From Chamaesiphon sp. GL140_3_metabinner_50 (GTDB taxonomy: Bacteria > Cyanobacteriota > Cyanobacteriia > Cyanobacteriales > Chamaesiphonaceae), in contig NZ_JANYJC010000083.1 of assembly GCF_025361915.1 (NCBI RefSeq), forward strand, positions 1-47,202: a stretch of DNA of 47,202 nt, written 5' to 3'. Of this stretch, positions 16,984 through 25,252 are shown in pieces. Position numbers and translations under genes: made by a program. Each line of letters opens with the position of its first letter. Position 1 is the first letter of the stretch. The notes beneath the pieces are model-generated. The model was not told where the DNA came from. It did not search any database and was given only the letters and a program-made list of their open reading frames with translations.

Positions 16984-17679
16984 CTAACTTCTAAACAGAC
17001 GGCTGTAGAGGGTTTCATGCTGCATACTCGCCAGCGACGAACCCCAGGTACAGGCATAAAGATCGTCATCGGCGAGGGTTGGAATCGTCTGAGCGAGGAG
17101 ATCGAGCTGTGCTAGTAATTGCCAGAGCATCTGCTGTCCCGCTGTTTGTCCGAGCGGAATTAATTTGATCCCCACACCGATCTGACTGGTTACCCAACAC
17201 TGGAGATAAGCTAAAATTGTGGCATGTCGATCGATTTGCCAAGATTGGGCGGTAATGCCAAAAGCAATGGCATAATGACAAGGACGATCGAGCGTGCTAA
17301 ATAACTCTTGAATTTCGGGTGTTAGTTCGATCGCCAGTTTAGTCAAAGAACCGCCCATCTGCCAACTTTGATGGCGTAATTCTTCAGTTTCTCGCATCGC
17401 TGACAACCACCGATCCCAGTATTTTAGTCGCGTTAAATTGTTTTGACTTGTCGCTAAATAGGCTCGATCCATCACTGCGGCTTCGATCCGAATTGCTCCA
17501 GCCTGTAATTCATACTCAATCCAGGTTTGGAGCGAAGATCGATCGCTAATCGTGCCCTGTAAAATTAGAGTTTCTAGTCCTTCAGAATAACTATATCCGC
17601 CCACGGGTAATAGTGGACTAGCTAACTGTAATAATCGAGATAATTGCTGGAAGTGCGATCGTGAGTTGACATCCTGCAT
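16984..17679 (-). CDS. ureF: Urease accessory protein UreF
   Basis: 231 residues, all-helical. Family features: LLQLASPLLPVGGYSYSEGLETLI at the start, then ISDRSSLQTWIEYELQAGA and a central QMGGSLTKLA region; the end RLFRS is typical. UreF joins UreD and UreG in the complex that loads nickel into urease. It follows ureE by 39 bases on the same strand, suggesting one transcript. Urease structural genes, ureD and ureG are not in this window. Confidence 0.92.
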   Translation of the reverse strand: MQDVNSRSHFQQLSRLLQLASPLLPVGGYSYSEGLETLILQGTISDRSSLQTWIEYELQAGAIRIEAAVMDRAYLATSQNNLTRLKYWDRWLSAMRETEELRHQSWQMGGSLTKLAIELTPEIQELFSTLDRPCHYAIAFGITAQSWQIDRHATILAYLQCWVTSQIGVGIKLIPLGQTAGQQMLWQLLAQLDLLAQTIPTLADDDLYACTWGSSLASMQHETLYSRLFRS

Positions 17680-17718
17680 ATTTGTGTGAATATCGACATT
17701 TGGCTCTCAAATCCCGAT

Positions 17719-18186
17719 TTAATGGTGATGGCTGTAAGCACCACCTTGAGGACAAAATGGGGCGACTTCGGTAATTAATTGCAATCCCAAATGTACTAAC
17801 ATCGCTTCCAAAACCGGATCGGGACTCAACCGGAGATATGTAGGCGCGATTTCTAAACTGACATGACGATTGCCCAGATGGTAAGCCGCACGTAGCAAAT
17901 TGAGCGAATTATCGCTAGTTATCGTCAGCACTAATTCTGGTTTAGCAACAACTCTGACGAACATCTCATCTGTTGTCGCCGCTAGTAAGTCGCCATTCTG
18001 AAGCGTAGTTCCTCGCGGTAGTTGTAAAAATACCGCCGTATCATCGTCTGTCAGAAAATGATAGCGGCTGCGGGTACGTTCTTCTGCTGTCAAGGAAAGG
18101 ATTAGAGCAGGTGCGGAAAGAAGGAGATCGCGCTCTAGTCGGCGATCGAGTACGATAGCTGTTGCGGATGACGATTCGTTCGACAC
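17719..18186 (-). CDS. ureE: Urease accessory protein UreE (nickel chaperone)
   Basis: 155 residues from a GTG start (no ATG at the family position). N-terminal domain with LTAEERTRSRYHF and DTAVFLQLPRGTTLQNGD; C-terminal ferredoxin-like metal-binding domain with AYHLGNRHVSLEI, containing the conserved histidine of the dimer nickel site, and DPVLEAMLVHLG. The C-terminus GGAYSHHH keeps a short histidine tail. It delivers nickel during urease maturation, beside UreF. Confidence 0.92.
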   Translation of the reverse strand: MSNESSSATAIVLDRRLERDLLLSAPALILSLTAEERTRSRYHFLTDDDTAVFLQLPRGTTLQNGDLLAATTDEMFVRVVAKPELVLTITSDNSLNLLRAAYHLGNRHVSLEIAPTYLRLSPDPVLEAMLVHLGLQLITEVAPFCPQGGAYSHHH

Positions 18187-18255
18187 GGTAGATTTAACCT
18201 CACTAGCTGACTATTGCTATTTTACGCGCGCCCAGATGCCGATCGCCACTACTGA

Positions 18256-18720
18256 CTAATTATTCATGTAACCTCGTACCTTGACTTGCAATGAAGGATT
18301 GGAGCGTACTGCTTGAGTAATTTGATTAAACCTGTCGATACTCAGTCCCCGACTAGCTGCGATGCTCTCACATTGGTTGCAGTATCTGACAAATAGGGAT
18401 TTTGCTTCACTATTCAACCCTTCCATTGTGTTAGGCTGGTTGCAAACGAGATTTGGTAAGTTGCCATTGTTAGCACGACTAACTTGCGACAGTGCCGATT
18501 GTCGAGCTGGCTCGATTTGCATCAGTGCAGCCGCATAGTTGCGGAGATCTGCATCGCTAAATTCTTCAGCTCGCGCCGAGCTACTAAATAATAAACTAGG
18601 TTGTGGTGCGGTCAGATCGGGTACAATTCCACCTAATATGCCCAAGCAGCTAGCGAGAGTTCCGAGTAATAGCGGGCGAGATAAACGGTAAAAGTGACGG
18701 CGGAGGTGTGAAGTTGTCAT
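18256..18720 (-). CDS. DUF4168 exported protein
   Basis: 154 residues. Basic N-terminus and hydrophobic stretch (PLLLGTLASCLGILGGIV) suggest a signal peptide, with a probable cleavage near SSARAEE. The mature part has the DUF4168 pattern FSDADLRNYAAALMQIEPAR...ISRFNQITQAVRSNPSLQVKV-like helix pair (here LSIDRFNQITQAVRSNPSL). Function unknown; probably periplasmic. Confidence 0.75.
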   Translation of the reverse strand: MTTSHLRRHFYRLSRPLLLGTLASCLGILGGIVPDLTAPQPSLLFSSSARAEEFSDADLRNYAAALMQIEPARQSALSQVSRANNGNLPNLVCNQPNTMEGLNSEAKSLFVRYCNQCESIAASRGLSIDRFNQITQAVRSNPSLQVKVRGYMNN

Positions 18721-18873
18721 ATAACCAGGTGTGAAACCAAATCGAGCGAATTTTGGTTTGATTTACATTCTAATTGAAGTGTTCGATGGTTGATAAGTTC
18801 CTGAATGTCTTTGACTGGCGCGATCGAACTGTATTCGGTCGTATGATACTGTAGTTTGTTAAAAATTCCTGAA

Positions 18874-18915
18874 AAATAGGGTGGGGGTAATTCATAAATT
18901 ACCCCCACCCTATTT
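18874..18915. repeat. Perfect hairpin repeat between rpsF and the DUF4168 gene
   Basis: Nineteen-base arms (AAATAGGGTGGGGGTAATT and its exact complement) around a CATA loop. It lies after rpsF in its direction and could act as a terminator or RNA-stabilising hairpin. The core resembles the GGGGCAATTCATGAATTGCCCC hairpins near 35.8 and 36.7 kb. Confidence 0.75.
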
Positions 18916-18963
18916 GAGGGCACTTTATCACCCATTCAAACTATAGATCGCACGATCGAAAGA

Positions 18964-19305
18964 CTACGCTGCTTCAAGTGCCGCCGCCGCCGCCGCCGCT
19001 TTAGCAGCTTTCTTGGGCGGATCGAGTTTGAGGCTCAGATAACGGATGACATCTTCACTCAGACGCATCGCTCGTTCTAAAGGTGCAATTTCTTTCCCAG
19101 AGCCAGTATAGTTGACCTGAACGTAGATGCCATCGCGGTGTTTGCCAATTAGATATGCAAGACGACGCTTGCCGCGTTGTTGAATCTCAATGTCGGTAGC
19201 ACCATTGGTTTCAATGATACTCCGATATTTCTCGATCGATTCACCAGCCTGTTCGTCCGATAGATCGGGACGCAGGATGTACATAATTTCGTATTTATCG
19301 CTCAT
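18964..19305 (-). CDS. rpsF: 30S ribosomal protein S6
   Basis: 113 residues with the S6 pattern [37 protein letters not shown] and [19 protein letters not shown]. The C-terminal tail is alanine/lysine-rich ([16 protein letters not shown]), encoded by a run of GCC/GCG codons. A good ribosome-binding site AAGGAG stands 5 bases before the ATG. S6 binds S18 and 16S rRNA in the small subunit. It appears monocistronic. Confidence 0.95.
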   Translation of the reverse strand: MSDKYEIMYILRPDLSDEQAGESIEKYRSIIETNGATDIEIQQRGKRRLAYLIGKHRDGIYVQVNYTGSGKEIAPLERAMRLSEDVIRYLSLKLDPPKKAAKAAAAAAALEAA

Positions 19306-19329
19306 AGATTCTCCTTATGGACAAAATTG

Positions 19330-19364
19330 GCTTAGGCTCTATTCACCAGTGTGATGACCTAAGC
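19330..19364 (-). promoter_or_regulatory. Hairpin in the rpsF leader
   Basis: The untranslated leader can fold with GCTTAGG pairing to CCTAAGC around an inner stem TCAC/GTGA. It sits about 25 bases ahead of the start codon. In other bacteria S6 with S18 binds such a leader to control its own synthesis; whether this hairpin does so is an inference. Confidence 0.35.
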
Positions 19365-19854
19365 AAGGATTTACCATTTTATCAGCAATTGGGAACCTAC
19401 GGATGTACTAAATTAGCAATACAAACAGATATTGGGGGAGTGGATCGACTCAACCATTTGGATAAGTGGGTATTTTAATGTTCTAGATATGAGATCAGCC
19501 ACCAAGTACCGCTAGTAAAGCTCAATAACAAACAGGCAGACAGCAGGTAAGCACTAGAGATAACGCGGACTATCTCAACGGCGGAGACAGGATCGAACAT
19601 AGTTCATGCAGCTCAAGGCTGTCGAAGTTGGTTATGAATTACTTGATATATGTAATTCTGCTATTTACTACTCAGGTTCGGCAGTGTTTTCCAGCACTTT
19701 TATCCAATATTTTTTGTGCTAGCACCACCACGATCGATTAGTTCAAATCTATTGTACCCCGTTTATTAAAAAATAGTGAAGGAGACGGGTAGTTCGGCTT
19801 CGCTCACTAGCCGATGGGAGATGGGAGATGGTTGTGTTTCTTACTCCCTACTTC
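19365..19854. other. Long non-coding gap with one possible small gene
   Basis: Beyond the rpsF leader this stretch holds one candidate 41-residue open frame on the reverse strand, a small hairpin (GAATTAC/GTAATTC at 19636-19658) and a heptamer repeat at its far end. No RNA gene is recognised. Confidence 0.4.
19475..19600 (-). CDS. Possible small membrane protein (41 aa)
   Basis: Starts MFDPVSAVEIVRVISSAYLL and continues as one hydrophobic helix (AYLLSACLLLSFTSGTWWL) ending YLEH. The pattern fits a single-pass thylakoid or plasma-membrane peptide. No ribosome-binding site is evident, so this could be a chance frame. Confidence 0.3.
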   Translation of the reverse strand: MFDPVSAVEIVRVISSAYLLSACLLLSFTSGTWWLISYLEH

Positions 19855-19876
19855 TTACTTCTTACTTCTTACTCCC
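19810..19876. repeat. Heptamer repeat array overlapping the crtW stop
   Basis: GATGGGA units followed by TACTTCT units. The array runs into the end of the crtW reading frame, which takes its last seven or so codons from the repeat. Confidence 0.65.
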
Positions 19877-20580
19877 TCCCGCTCCAATTGCCACCAAGGA
19901 AGATGAGGCGACTCGTGATGTTCCTTGTGGTAGCCAAAATGATAGCAGCTAATTAACGACCACCAGCGCAATCGCGCGATCGTGTGGGCGCGATGTGGGT
20001 TGACATAACCATTTGGTGGTTCGCGGTGGGGTAAAAATGTCCCAAAATAAAAGAGCTGAAGCGAACTTAATATTGGGGGGATCGCCCAAAATAGTCCTAA
20101 GTTGACGATCGAGCAATTGCCGATGAGTAGGTAACCACCCAACATCGCGGCTAAATTTATCGCTTGTCGCCAACTGAGATGTTCGCAAACAAAGTGTCCA
20201 TACCAGCTCCAGAACTGGGATGCAGCGCCATCATGAAAATCGGGATCGCGATCGCTAGCTGGATATTGATGGTGCAGGTGATGTTTGCTTGCCAGTAATG
20301 AATAGTCAAATCCAGCATATAGCCACAAACACAATTGCCCGATCGCCCGATTTACAAGTGGTGATGAATGGAGACTCCCATGCATGGCATCATGAGCGGT
20401 AATAAATAATCCTGTATATAGCCAAGTTTGACACCCAACCAGGCAAATTGTCCAAATTGGGTGTAAAGTTCCAATCTGAATTTGTAAGCAGTTCCACAGA
20501 CCGATCGTCCACATTCCGATAATTGCTATGGCTACCTGTAACGGCAAGCCGATCGTAAATTCTCGGAATCTGGATCTCAT
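19855..20580 (-). CDS. crtW: Beta-carotene 4-ketolase, CrtW type
   Basis: 241 residues from ATG (a TTG one codon earlier is also in frame). Membrane di-iron desaturase fold with the histidine boxes HDAMHG, HHLHHQYPASDRDPDFH, and HFGYHKEHHESPHLPWWQL, all as in bacterial CrtW; also FYFGTFLPHR. It adds keto groups at C4 of beta-carotene, giving echinenone or canthaxanthin. The C-terminal residues EREGVRSKK come largely from the repeat array and differ from the usual tail. Its divergent neighbour encodes OCP, which binds a keto-carotenoid, so the pair likely works together. Confidence 0.93.
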   Translation of the reverse strand: MRSRFREFTIGLPLQVAIAIIGMWTIGLWNCLQIQIGTLHPIWTICLVGCQTWLYTGLFITAHDAMHGSLHSSPLVNRAIGQLCLWLYAGFDYSLLASKHHLHHQYPASDRDPDFHDGAASQFWSWYGHFVCEHLSWRQAINLAAMLGGYLLIGNCSIVNLGLFWAIPPILSSLQLFYFGTFLPHREPPNGYVNPHRAHTIARLRWWSLISCYHFGYHKEHHESPHLPWWQLEREGVRSKK

Positions 20581-20897
20581 CAAATTAGGGCTGAGGGACT
20601 AAAAATTACTTTACTTTAATAAATTGCGCCAGTGCTACTATATCTTGTTGGCGTAGCGTCTCCGCAGGGAGAAGGGTAGCCTGTCCCCTGGACAATCGGT
20701 TATCGATCGGATACTTTTAGTAATAAATCTGACTTATTCAATACAAAAAACTATAAATATTCTTATAACTCAAGCAATCTTCACTCACAGCAGTTGCTTT
20801 TTAGGCAACAATTGTTTTAATATCCTAACAAGACAGTAAAGTTTTGTAAACGGAATCTGAGAACTAACTGTTTATTACCTAAGGGGTCGTAATACTT
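20581..20897. promoter_or_regulatory. Shared crtW/ocp divergent promoter region
   Basis: Intergenic DNA between divergent genes. It holds a dispersed repeat fragment (GTTGGCGTAGCGTCTCCGCA) and, nearer ocp, a small hairpin GTTGC/GCAAC at 20793-20809. No clean promoter boxes are identified by eye. Confidence 0.4.
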
Positions 20898-21860
20898 ATG
20901 TCTATCACACTCAAGTCCGCTCAATCCATCTTTTCCAACACATTAGTTGCTGATGCAGTTCCGGCGGTTACCGCTGCATTCGACCAGCTCAGTGTTGAAG
21001 ATCAGTTAGCTTTACTTTGGTATGCTTACACTGAAATGGGAATTACCATTACGCCTGCGGCGACAGGTTCGGCAAGTATGGCACTAGCACAACCACTGCT
21101 CGACCAAATTAAAGCCATGCAGCCTGTGGATCAGACTCAAGTAATGACCGACCTTGCCATGCACACCGATACGCCAATCTGCCGGACTTTTACGGCATTT
21201 CGGATGAATACCAAACTTGGCTTCTGGTATGAATTGGGACAAATGATGAAACAGGGTTTGGTGGCACCGATTCCGGCTGGTTATGTTGCGTCTCCAGAAG
21301 CAACAGCTTTACTCGAAACCATCAAACAACTCGATGCTGGTCAACAAATTACGGTGTTGCGGAATACTGTAGTTAACATGGGTTTCGACCCCGCACGCGG
21401 TCAAGACTATGACAAACGCGAAGCACCTTTAGTTACGCCTCGTGCCTTTGCAGATCGTTCGCGCGCTGCGATCGAAGGTGTAGACAACTATACTGTGTTG
21501 AGCTACATCGATAACATGAACGCCTTTGACTTCCAGGCGGCATCTAATCTATTTGTCCAAGAAGGCGCGCTCCAACCTCCATTCCAAGCTCCCGTTGTCG
21601 GCCCTGCGGCGATTCTTACCTACATGCGGGAAGAGTGCGTGGGTTTAAAAATGTTACCAGAACGCGGTGTCGTCGAATCGATCGATGATGGCTACACTCA
21701 AGTTAAAGTTACTGGTAAAGTTCAAACTCCTTGGTTTGGTGCCAGTGTTGGTATGAACATCGCTTGGCGGTTCTTGCTCGATCCTCAAGGTAAAATCTTC
21801 TTTGTTGCGATCGATCTGTTAGCTTCTCCTAAGGAGTTACTCAACTTACGTCGCGTTTAA
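20898..21860 (+). CDS. Orange carotenoid protein (OCP)
   Basis: 320 residues, full length. N-terminal helical domain (about 15-165) and C-terminal NTF2-like domain (about 195-315) joined by a flexible linker. Residues known to matter in OCP1 are present: Y44, W110 and R155 at identical numbers, and the carotenoid hydrogen-bonding tyrosine and tryptophan at Y203 and W290. OCP senses blue-green light and quenches phycobilisome excitation, and also quenches singlet oxygen. No FRP gene, often found directly after ocp in OCP1 organisms, follows here. The divergent crtW supplies the keto-carotenoid. Confidence 0.95.
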   Translation: MSITLKSAQSIFSNTLVADAVPAVTAAFDQLSVEDQLALLWYAYTEMGITITPAATGSASMALAQPLLDQIKAMQPVDQTQVMTDLAMHTDTPICRTFTAFRMNTKLGFWYELGQMMKQGLVAPIPAGYVASPEATALLETIKQLDAGQQITVLRNTVVNMGFDPARGQDYDKREAPLVTPRAFADRSRAAIEGVDNYTVLSYIDNMNAFDFQAASNLFVQEGALQPPFQAPVVGPAAILTYMREECVGLKMLPERGVVESIDDGYTQVKVTGKVQTPWFGASVGMNIAWRFLLDPQGKIFFVAIDLLASPKELLNLRRV

Positions 21861-21893
21861 GATTAGACAGCAGTCGCTATATTAGTTAGCACA

Positions 21894-21925
21894 CAAACCC
21901 GACTTTTTTTAAAAAGTCGGGTTTG
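21894..21925. terminator. CAAACCCGAC hairpin after ocp
   Basis: CAAACCCGACTTTTT pairs with AAAAAGTCGGGTTTG between convergent ocp and prmC. Same hairpin as at 27215 and 43860; it probably ends transcription in both directions. Confidence 0.65.
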
Positions 21926-21933
21926 GAACAGCA

Positions 21934-22833
21934 CTAGTTCGCTCCTCTCAATTTCGCTAATACAAATCGATCGAGTCCAGCGAGATCGTCGATAATTTCA
22001 ATATCTACATAACTGCCTTGTTTGGTTAACAAATCTGCGACGCTCGTACCTTGTCCAGCCATCATTTCAATTAACCAAATGCCACCCGCCTGAAGATAAT
22101 TCGGTGCGGTATCGACCAGTAATCGAATCGCATCTAAGCCGTCTGTACCGCCATCTAACGCTAGATGCGGCTCATGCTCTACAACTTCCGGTTGCAAGTA
22201 CAACACCTCTTGAGAAGGAATATAGGGGGGATTCGAGAGCATTCCGGCGACTTTACCCTGAAGATGTCCGAGCGACGACCACCAATTGCCGCGACTAAAC
22301 TGAATTCGCTCGGCAACACCTAATCGATTAGCATTAATTTGGGCGATCTCTAGAGCTTCAACACTACAGTCTACTGCGTAAATTTCCGCCGCTGGGAAAG
22401 TTTTTGCCAACCCGATTGCAATTGCACCGCTACCCGTACCCAGATCTACCCAAATGCCCTGCTGTTGAATGTTATTACTAGCAGCTAACACGATATCGAT
22501 CGTCAATTCGGTTTCGGGGCGGGGAATTAGTACCGCAGGTGAAACAACTAGTTCAAAATCTCGCCAAAATGTCTTCCCGACTAGATATTGAACTGGCTTG
22601 CGTCGCTCGACTCGATCGAGCCACAATGCTGAGAGTCGATCGAGCGATATGGCCATTTCGATCGATTTATCATCTGCGATCGATTCTAGTCGCAATGTGA
22701 GTCGATCGAGATCGGCAACCGATCTCAGCAGCCAATCGATTTCGCGCTCTTCAACATGATGAACTTTGGCGGCATTTTGCGCCCATCTGCGCCACGCCCA
22801 CAATTCTTTTCCGGTAATTAGCTGCGATCTCAC
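21934..22833 (-). CDS. prmC: Release factor glutamine methyltransferase PrmC (HemK)
   Basis: 299 residues. N-terminal helical domain, then a SAM-binding domain with VDLGTGSGAIAIGLA and the NPPY catalytic motif (MLSNPPYIPSQEV); also LIPRPETELTID. It methylates the GGQ glutamine of release factors. Starts with GTG directly behind the stop codon of the Tic22-like gene (no gap), so translation is probably coupled. Confidence 0.93.
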   Translation of the reverse strand: MRSQLITGKELWAWRRWAQNAAKVHHVEEREIDWLLRSVADLDRLTLRLESIADDKSIEMAISLDRLSALWLDRVERRKPVQYLVGKTFWRDFELVVSPAVLIPRPETELTIDIVLAASNNIQQQGIWVDLGTGSGAIAIGLAKTFPAAEIYAVDCSVEALEIAQINANRLGVAERIQFSRGNWWSSLGHLQGKVAGMLSNPPYIPSQEVLYLQPEVVEHEPHLALDGGTDGLDAIRLLVDTAPNYLQAGGIWLIEMMAGQGTSVADLLTKQGSYVDIEIIDDLAGLDRFVLAKLRGAN

Positions 22834-23598
22834 CTATTTTTTGGGTGTGGTGGTTGTCGATGTTGGATTTGGTTTGGGTTGAGCTGCTTGAATTTTGCGG
22901 ACGCTATTGACGCTCTCTGGAGATGGAACTAGTACTAATTGCTTTTGCTCTGCGTAATTTTTACCCTGAAAATCGGCAACTACTACGTGCAGATAATTAA
23001 CTTTAATTTGGGCTTTGGCAACTAATTTTGCATCTTTCTTTTTAACGCGATCTAACCATTGTTGTGCTTGTTCTCTGCTAAAAAATAGCGGGGTCAAATT
23101 ATTTTCTTGAACTGTGACATACTTGCCCTGCTGTTCGATCGCTACCATGAATAATGGTACTGGGTAAAGAGCGTTAGCTTGATAAGGCTTTTTGAGGAGT
23201 TGAGCATTTTTGAGCTGTTGCTCAGTGGGGAAAAACACAAAGCTGACGTTCTGAGATTTTTTTTGGGCATCTACTTGTAATTTGTAGATCTCGCTCAACG
23301 GCACTACTGTAACTTGTGCGACTTTACTTTGTTTGGGTTGTTCTTTCTTGAGCTTTGTTAAAAAATTGACGGCATCTTTAATCTCCATAAATACTGGTGT
23401 AATTACGCGAGTCTTGCCAGCCGCCGTCACATTTTGCTGAAGAAAATTCCCGGTGTTATTGGTGATGGCAAATACGGGGACTTTTTGCAGTTTGTCCACG
23501 ATTTGGGCTTGGGGTAGAGCCTGCGCTGGTGGCGCAATTGTTACTAGCGGTACCATCGCGACGGAGATGGCAATCGAGAGCATCAAAGATTTAAACAT
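22834..23598 (-). CDS. Tic22-family protein
   Basis: 254 residues from the ATG of MFKSLMLSIAIS; the open frame upstream adds residues unlike the family. A signal peptide ends near PPAQALP. The mature part repeats a domain twice: VPVFAITNN...VFMEIKDAVNFLTKLKK and YPVPLFMVAIEQ...LTPLFFSREQAQQWLDRVKK, typical of cyanobacterial Tic22 homologues, which are lumenal/periplasmic chaperones for outer-membrane biogenesis. The end is proline/threonine-rich (QPKPNPTSTTTTPKK). It precedes prmC on the same strand. Confidence 0.85.
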   Translation of the reverse strand: MFKSLMLSIAISVAMVPLVTIAPPAQALPQAQIVDKLQKVPVFAITNNTGNFLQQNVTAAGKTRVITPVFMEIKDAVNFLTKLKKEQPKQSKVAQVTVVPLSEIYKLQVDAQKKSQNVSFVFFPTEQQLKNAQLLKKPYQANALYPVPLFMVAIEQQGKYVTVQENNLTPLFFSREQAQQWLDRVKKKDAKLVAKAQIKVNYLHVVVADFQGKNYAEQKQLVLVPSPESVNSVRKIQAAQPKPNPTSTTTTPKK

Positions 23599-23793
23599 GG
23601 GGTAGTAAGCTAGCGTGCGGCTAAATTGAATAGTAAAGTAGAAAGGAACAGAATGAGAATTAAGACGAACGATCGATCGATAATAACTATCGACTGTCAT
23701 ATTTCTGAATTGTTTCCACTCGATCTGACCTAAACACAATAGAGACCGATCTTAGCGATCTGCCTCTACTTGTATGTTTAGATTTGTGGTGTA

Positions 23794-23865
<72 letters not shown>

Positions 23866-23965
23866 TTAGGATAGTGTTTTTATCCACTTCACCTATAATA
23901 TCATCATCTATTGAAACTTGGCAAGTACCTTTTGAAAATTTATCGCCCGATAAGTTGACACACTC

Positions 23966-24289
23966 ATGAATTTGTTCGCTACGGTGGTTTTCTGTAATTG
24001 CGCGATCGCGATTGTCATTTTTGTCGTTACGCTGTGGACGATCCAATTCCGCAAGCAAATAGTCGCATTGACGAGTTGGTGCGATCGCCAAACGAGTGCG
24101 TGCGAACAGCTAAACGCGCTCGAATCTTCTCTAGGCGCGAACATTGCCGCCAGCAGTGAGAATATTCGCGCTGTGCGCCAGCTCTATCAGCAACAGTTAC
24201 GCATCCTCGATCTGATTGGTTCGATCGGATCGATAGTCAGCTTTGCCAGATATTTATCGAGATCTCGCCAGTCATCTCGGCGGTTTTAG
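23966..24289 (+). CDS. Small membrane-anchored hypothetical protein
   Basis: 107 residues. One N-terminal transmembrane helix (FATVVFCNCAIAIVIFVVTLW) and a long amphipathic helix (about 30-90) with a likely coiled coil (QTSACEQLNALESSLGANIAASSENIRAVRQLYQQQL), and a basic tail. The layout is common in cyanobacterial unknown proteins. It runs away from the divergent tRNA. Confidence 0.6.
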   Translation: MNLFATVVFCNCAIAIVIFVVTLWTIQFRKQIVALTSWCDRQTSACEQLNALESSLGANIAASSENIRAVRQLYQQQLRILDLIGSIGSIVSFARYLSRSRQSSRRF

Positions 24290-24292
24290 GTG

Positions 24293-24447
24293 TTAGGTGT
24301 TAGGTGTTGGGTGTTAGGTTTTAGCGAAGATCTACCCACCCCATTGGGCGGGTGACCCGACCAGTAGCCCTATGGGCACCCCTCCAGGGAGTGGATTTTT
24401 ACTACTTCTTACTTCTTACTCCTTACTCCTTACTCCCATCTCCCTAC
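24293..24447. repeat. Two heptamer arrays after the small membrane gene
   Basis: First TGTTAGG repeated about four times (24293-24323), then a unique stretch with a possible hairpin CCCATTGGGCGGGTGACCCG, then TACTTCT/CTCCCAT units (24402-24447) that touch the stop codon of the reverse-strand DUF2993 gene. Confidence 0.6.
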
Positions 24448-25154
24448 GGATTAACCTGAATACACCCCTGGCAAAGTAACATGCCTGTAACAAGTTGAAG
24501 CTGAGTAATATTGACATCTGTACCGAGATCGATTTGATAGCTATTGATGTTGCTACCGGGAAGATCGATCGAGCAATTAATCTGTAATGGATCGAGGATT
24601 AGTAGATGTCCATCGTGAATATCGATCCCCATCGAGATCTCGATCGGGACGGTGCGATCGTCAGCGGTGAGATTTCCTTGTAGAATTAAAGTAGATGGTG
24701 CAATGTGTAGATTTTGCCAATCGATGTGCCAATTAGCCTGTTGAGGATCGCTGGCGAGAATTTGACAGAGTAAATCTTTAATGGCTTGAGATAGCAGGGG
24801 TGCAGCCAGTGAAGCTTGTAAATCTCGTTCGCTAAACTTGACATCAGCGATGACTGAAATTGGCTCTAACAGCCGTAATGGCTGACCTTTGATGACTTGG
24901 GGTAAATTAATTTGAATATTTTGGGCGATCAGATCGATCGATCCTAATGATAAGCCTTGATAAACCGCCCCGACAGCGACCACCGTCACTTGGGGAATCG
25001 TGCCACCCAAAATTTGCCGACTTCCGCCTTGAATGTCTACTCTGAGGTCATCTACGTGCGATACTTGCGATCGCAACCAGACCCGACAAGCAGGGGATAG
25101 CACCGAACCCACAATTCCTCTGGTTTGATTTGTCAATTGAGCTACATTTTCCAT
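24444..25154 (-). CDS. DUF2993 (LmeA-like) lipid-binding protein
   Basis: 236 residues from the ATG of MENVAQLTNQTRG. It has the DUF2993 pattern: VDDLRVDIQGGSRQILGGTIPQVTVVA, GLSLGSIDLIAQNIQINLPQV, then a long beta-rich domain with VKFSERDLQASLAAP. Related proteins are beta-rich lipid-binding shuttles. No signal peptide is obvious here. The stop codon overlaps the edge of the heptamer repeat. Confidence 0.75.
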   Translation of the reverse strand: MENVAQLTNQTRGIVGSVLSPACRVWLRSQVSHVDDLRVDIQGGSRQILGGTIPQVTVVAVGAVYQGLSLGSIDLIAQNIQINLPQVIKGQPLRLLEPISVIADVKFSERDLQASLAAPLLSQAIKDLLCQILASDPQQANWHIDWQNLHIAPSTLILQGNLTADDRTVPIEISMGIDIHDGHLLILDPLQINCSIDLPGSNINSYQIDLGTDVNITQLQLVTGMLLCQGCIQVNP

Positions 25155-25252
25155 GTAATATTGCTGCAAAAGAGTTTACATGTAAATAGTCACTGGTTAC
25201 TAGTGAATACTAGAAGATAAGTTAACTGAATTAACGTCTCAACTCCCGACTC

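Noticed and set aside
20640-20690. GTTGGCGTAGCGTCTCCGCA element as an insertion-sequence end
   Set aside because: Short dispersed repeat without a transposase or target duplication; similar pieces occur near 9.36, 13.75 and 33.22 kb.
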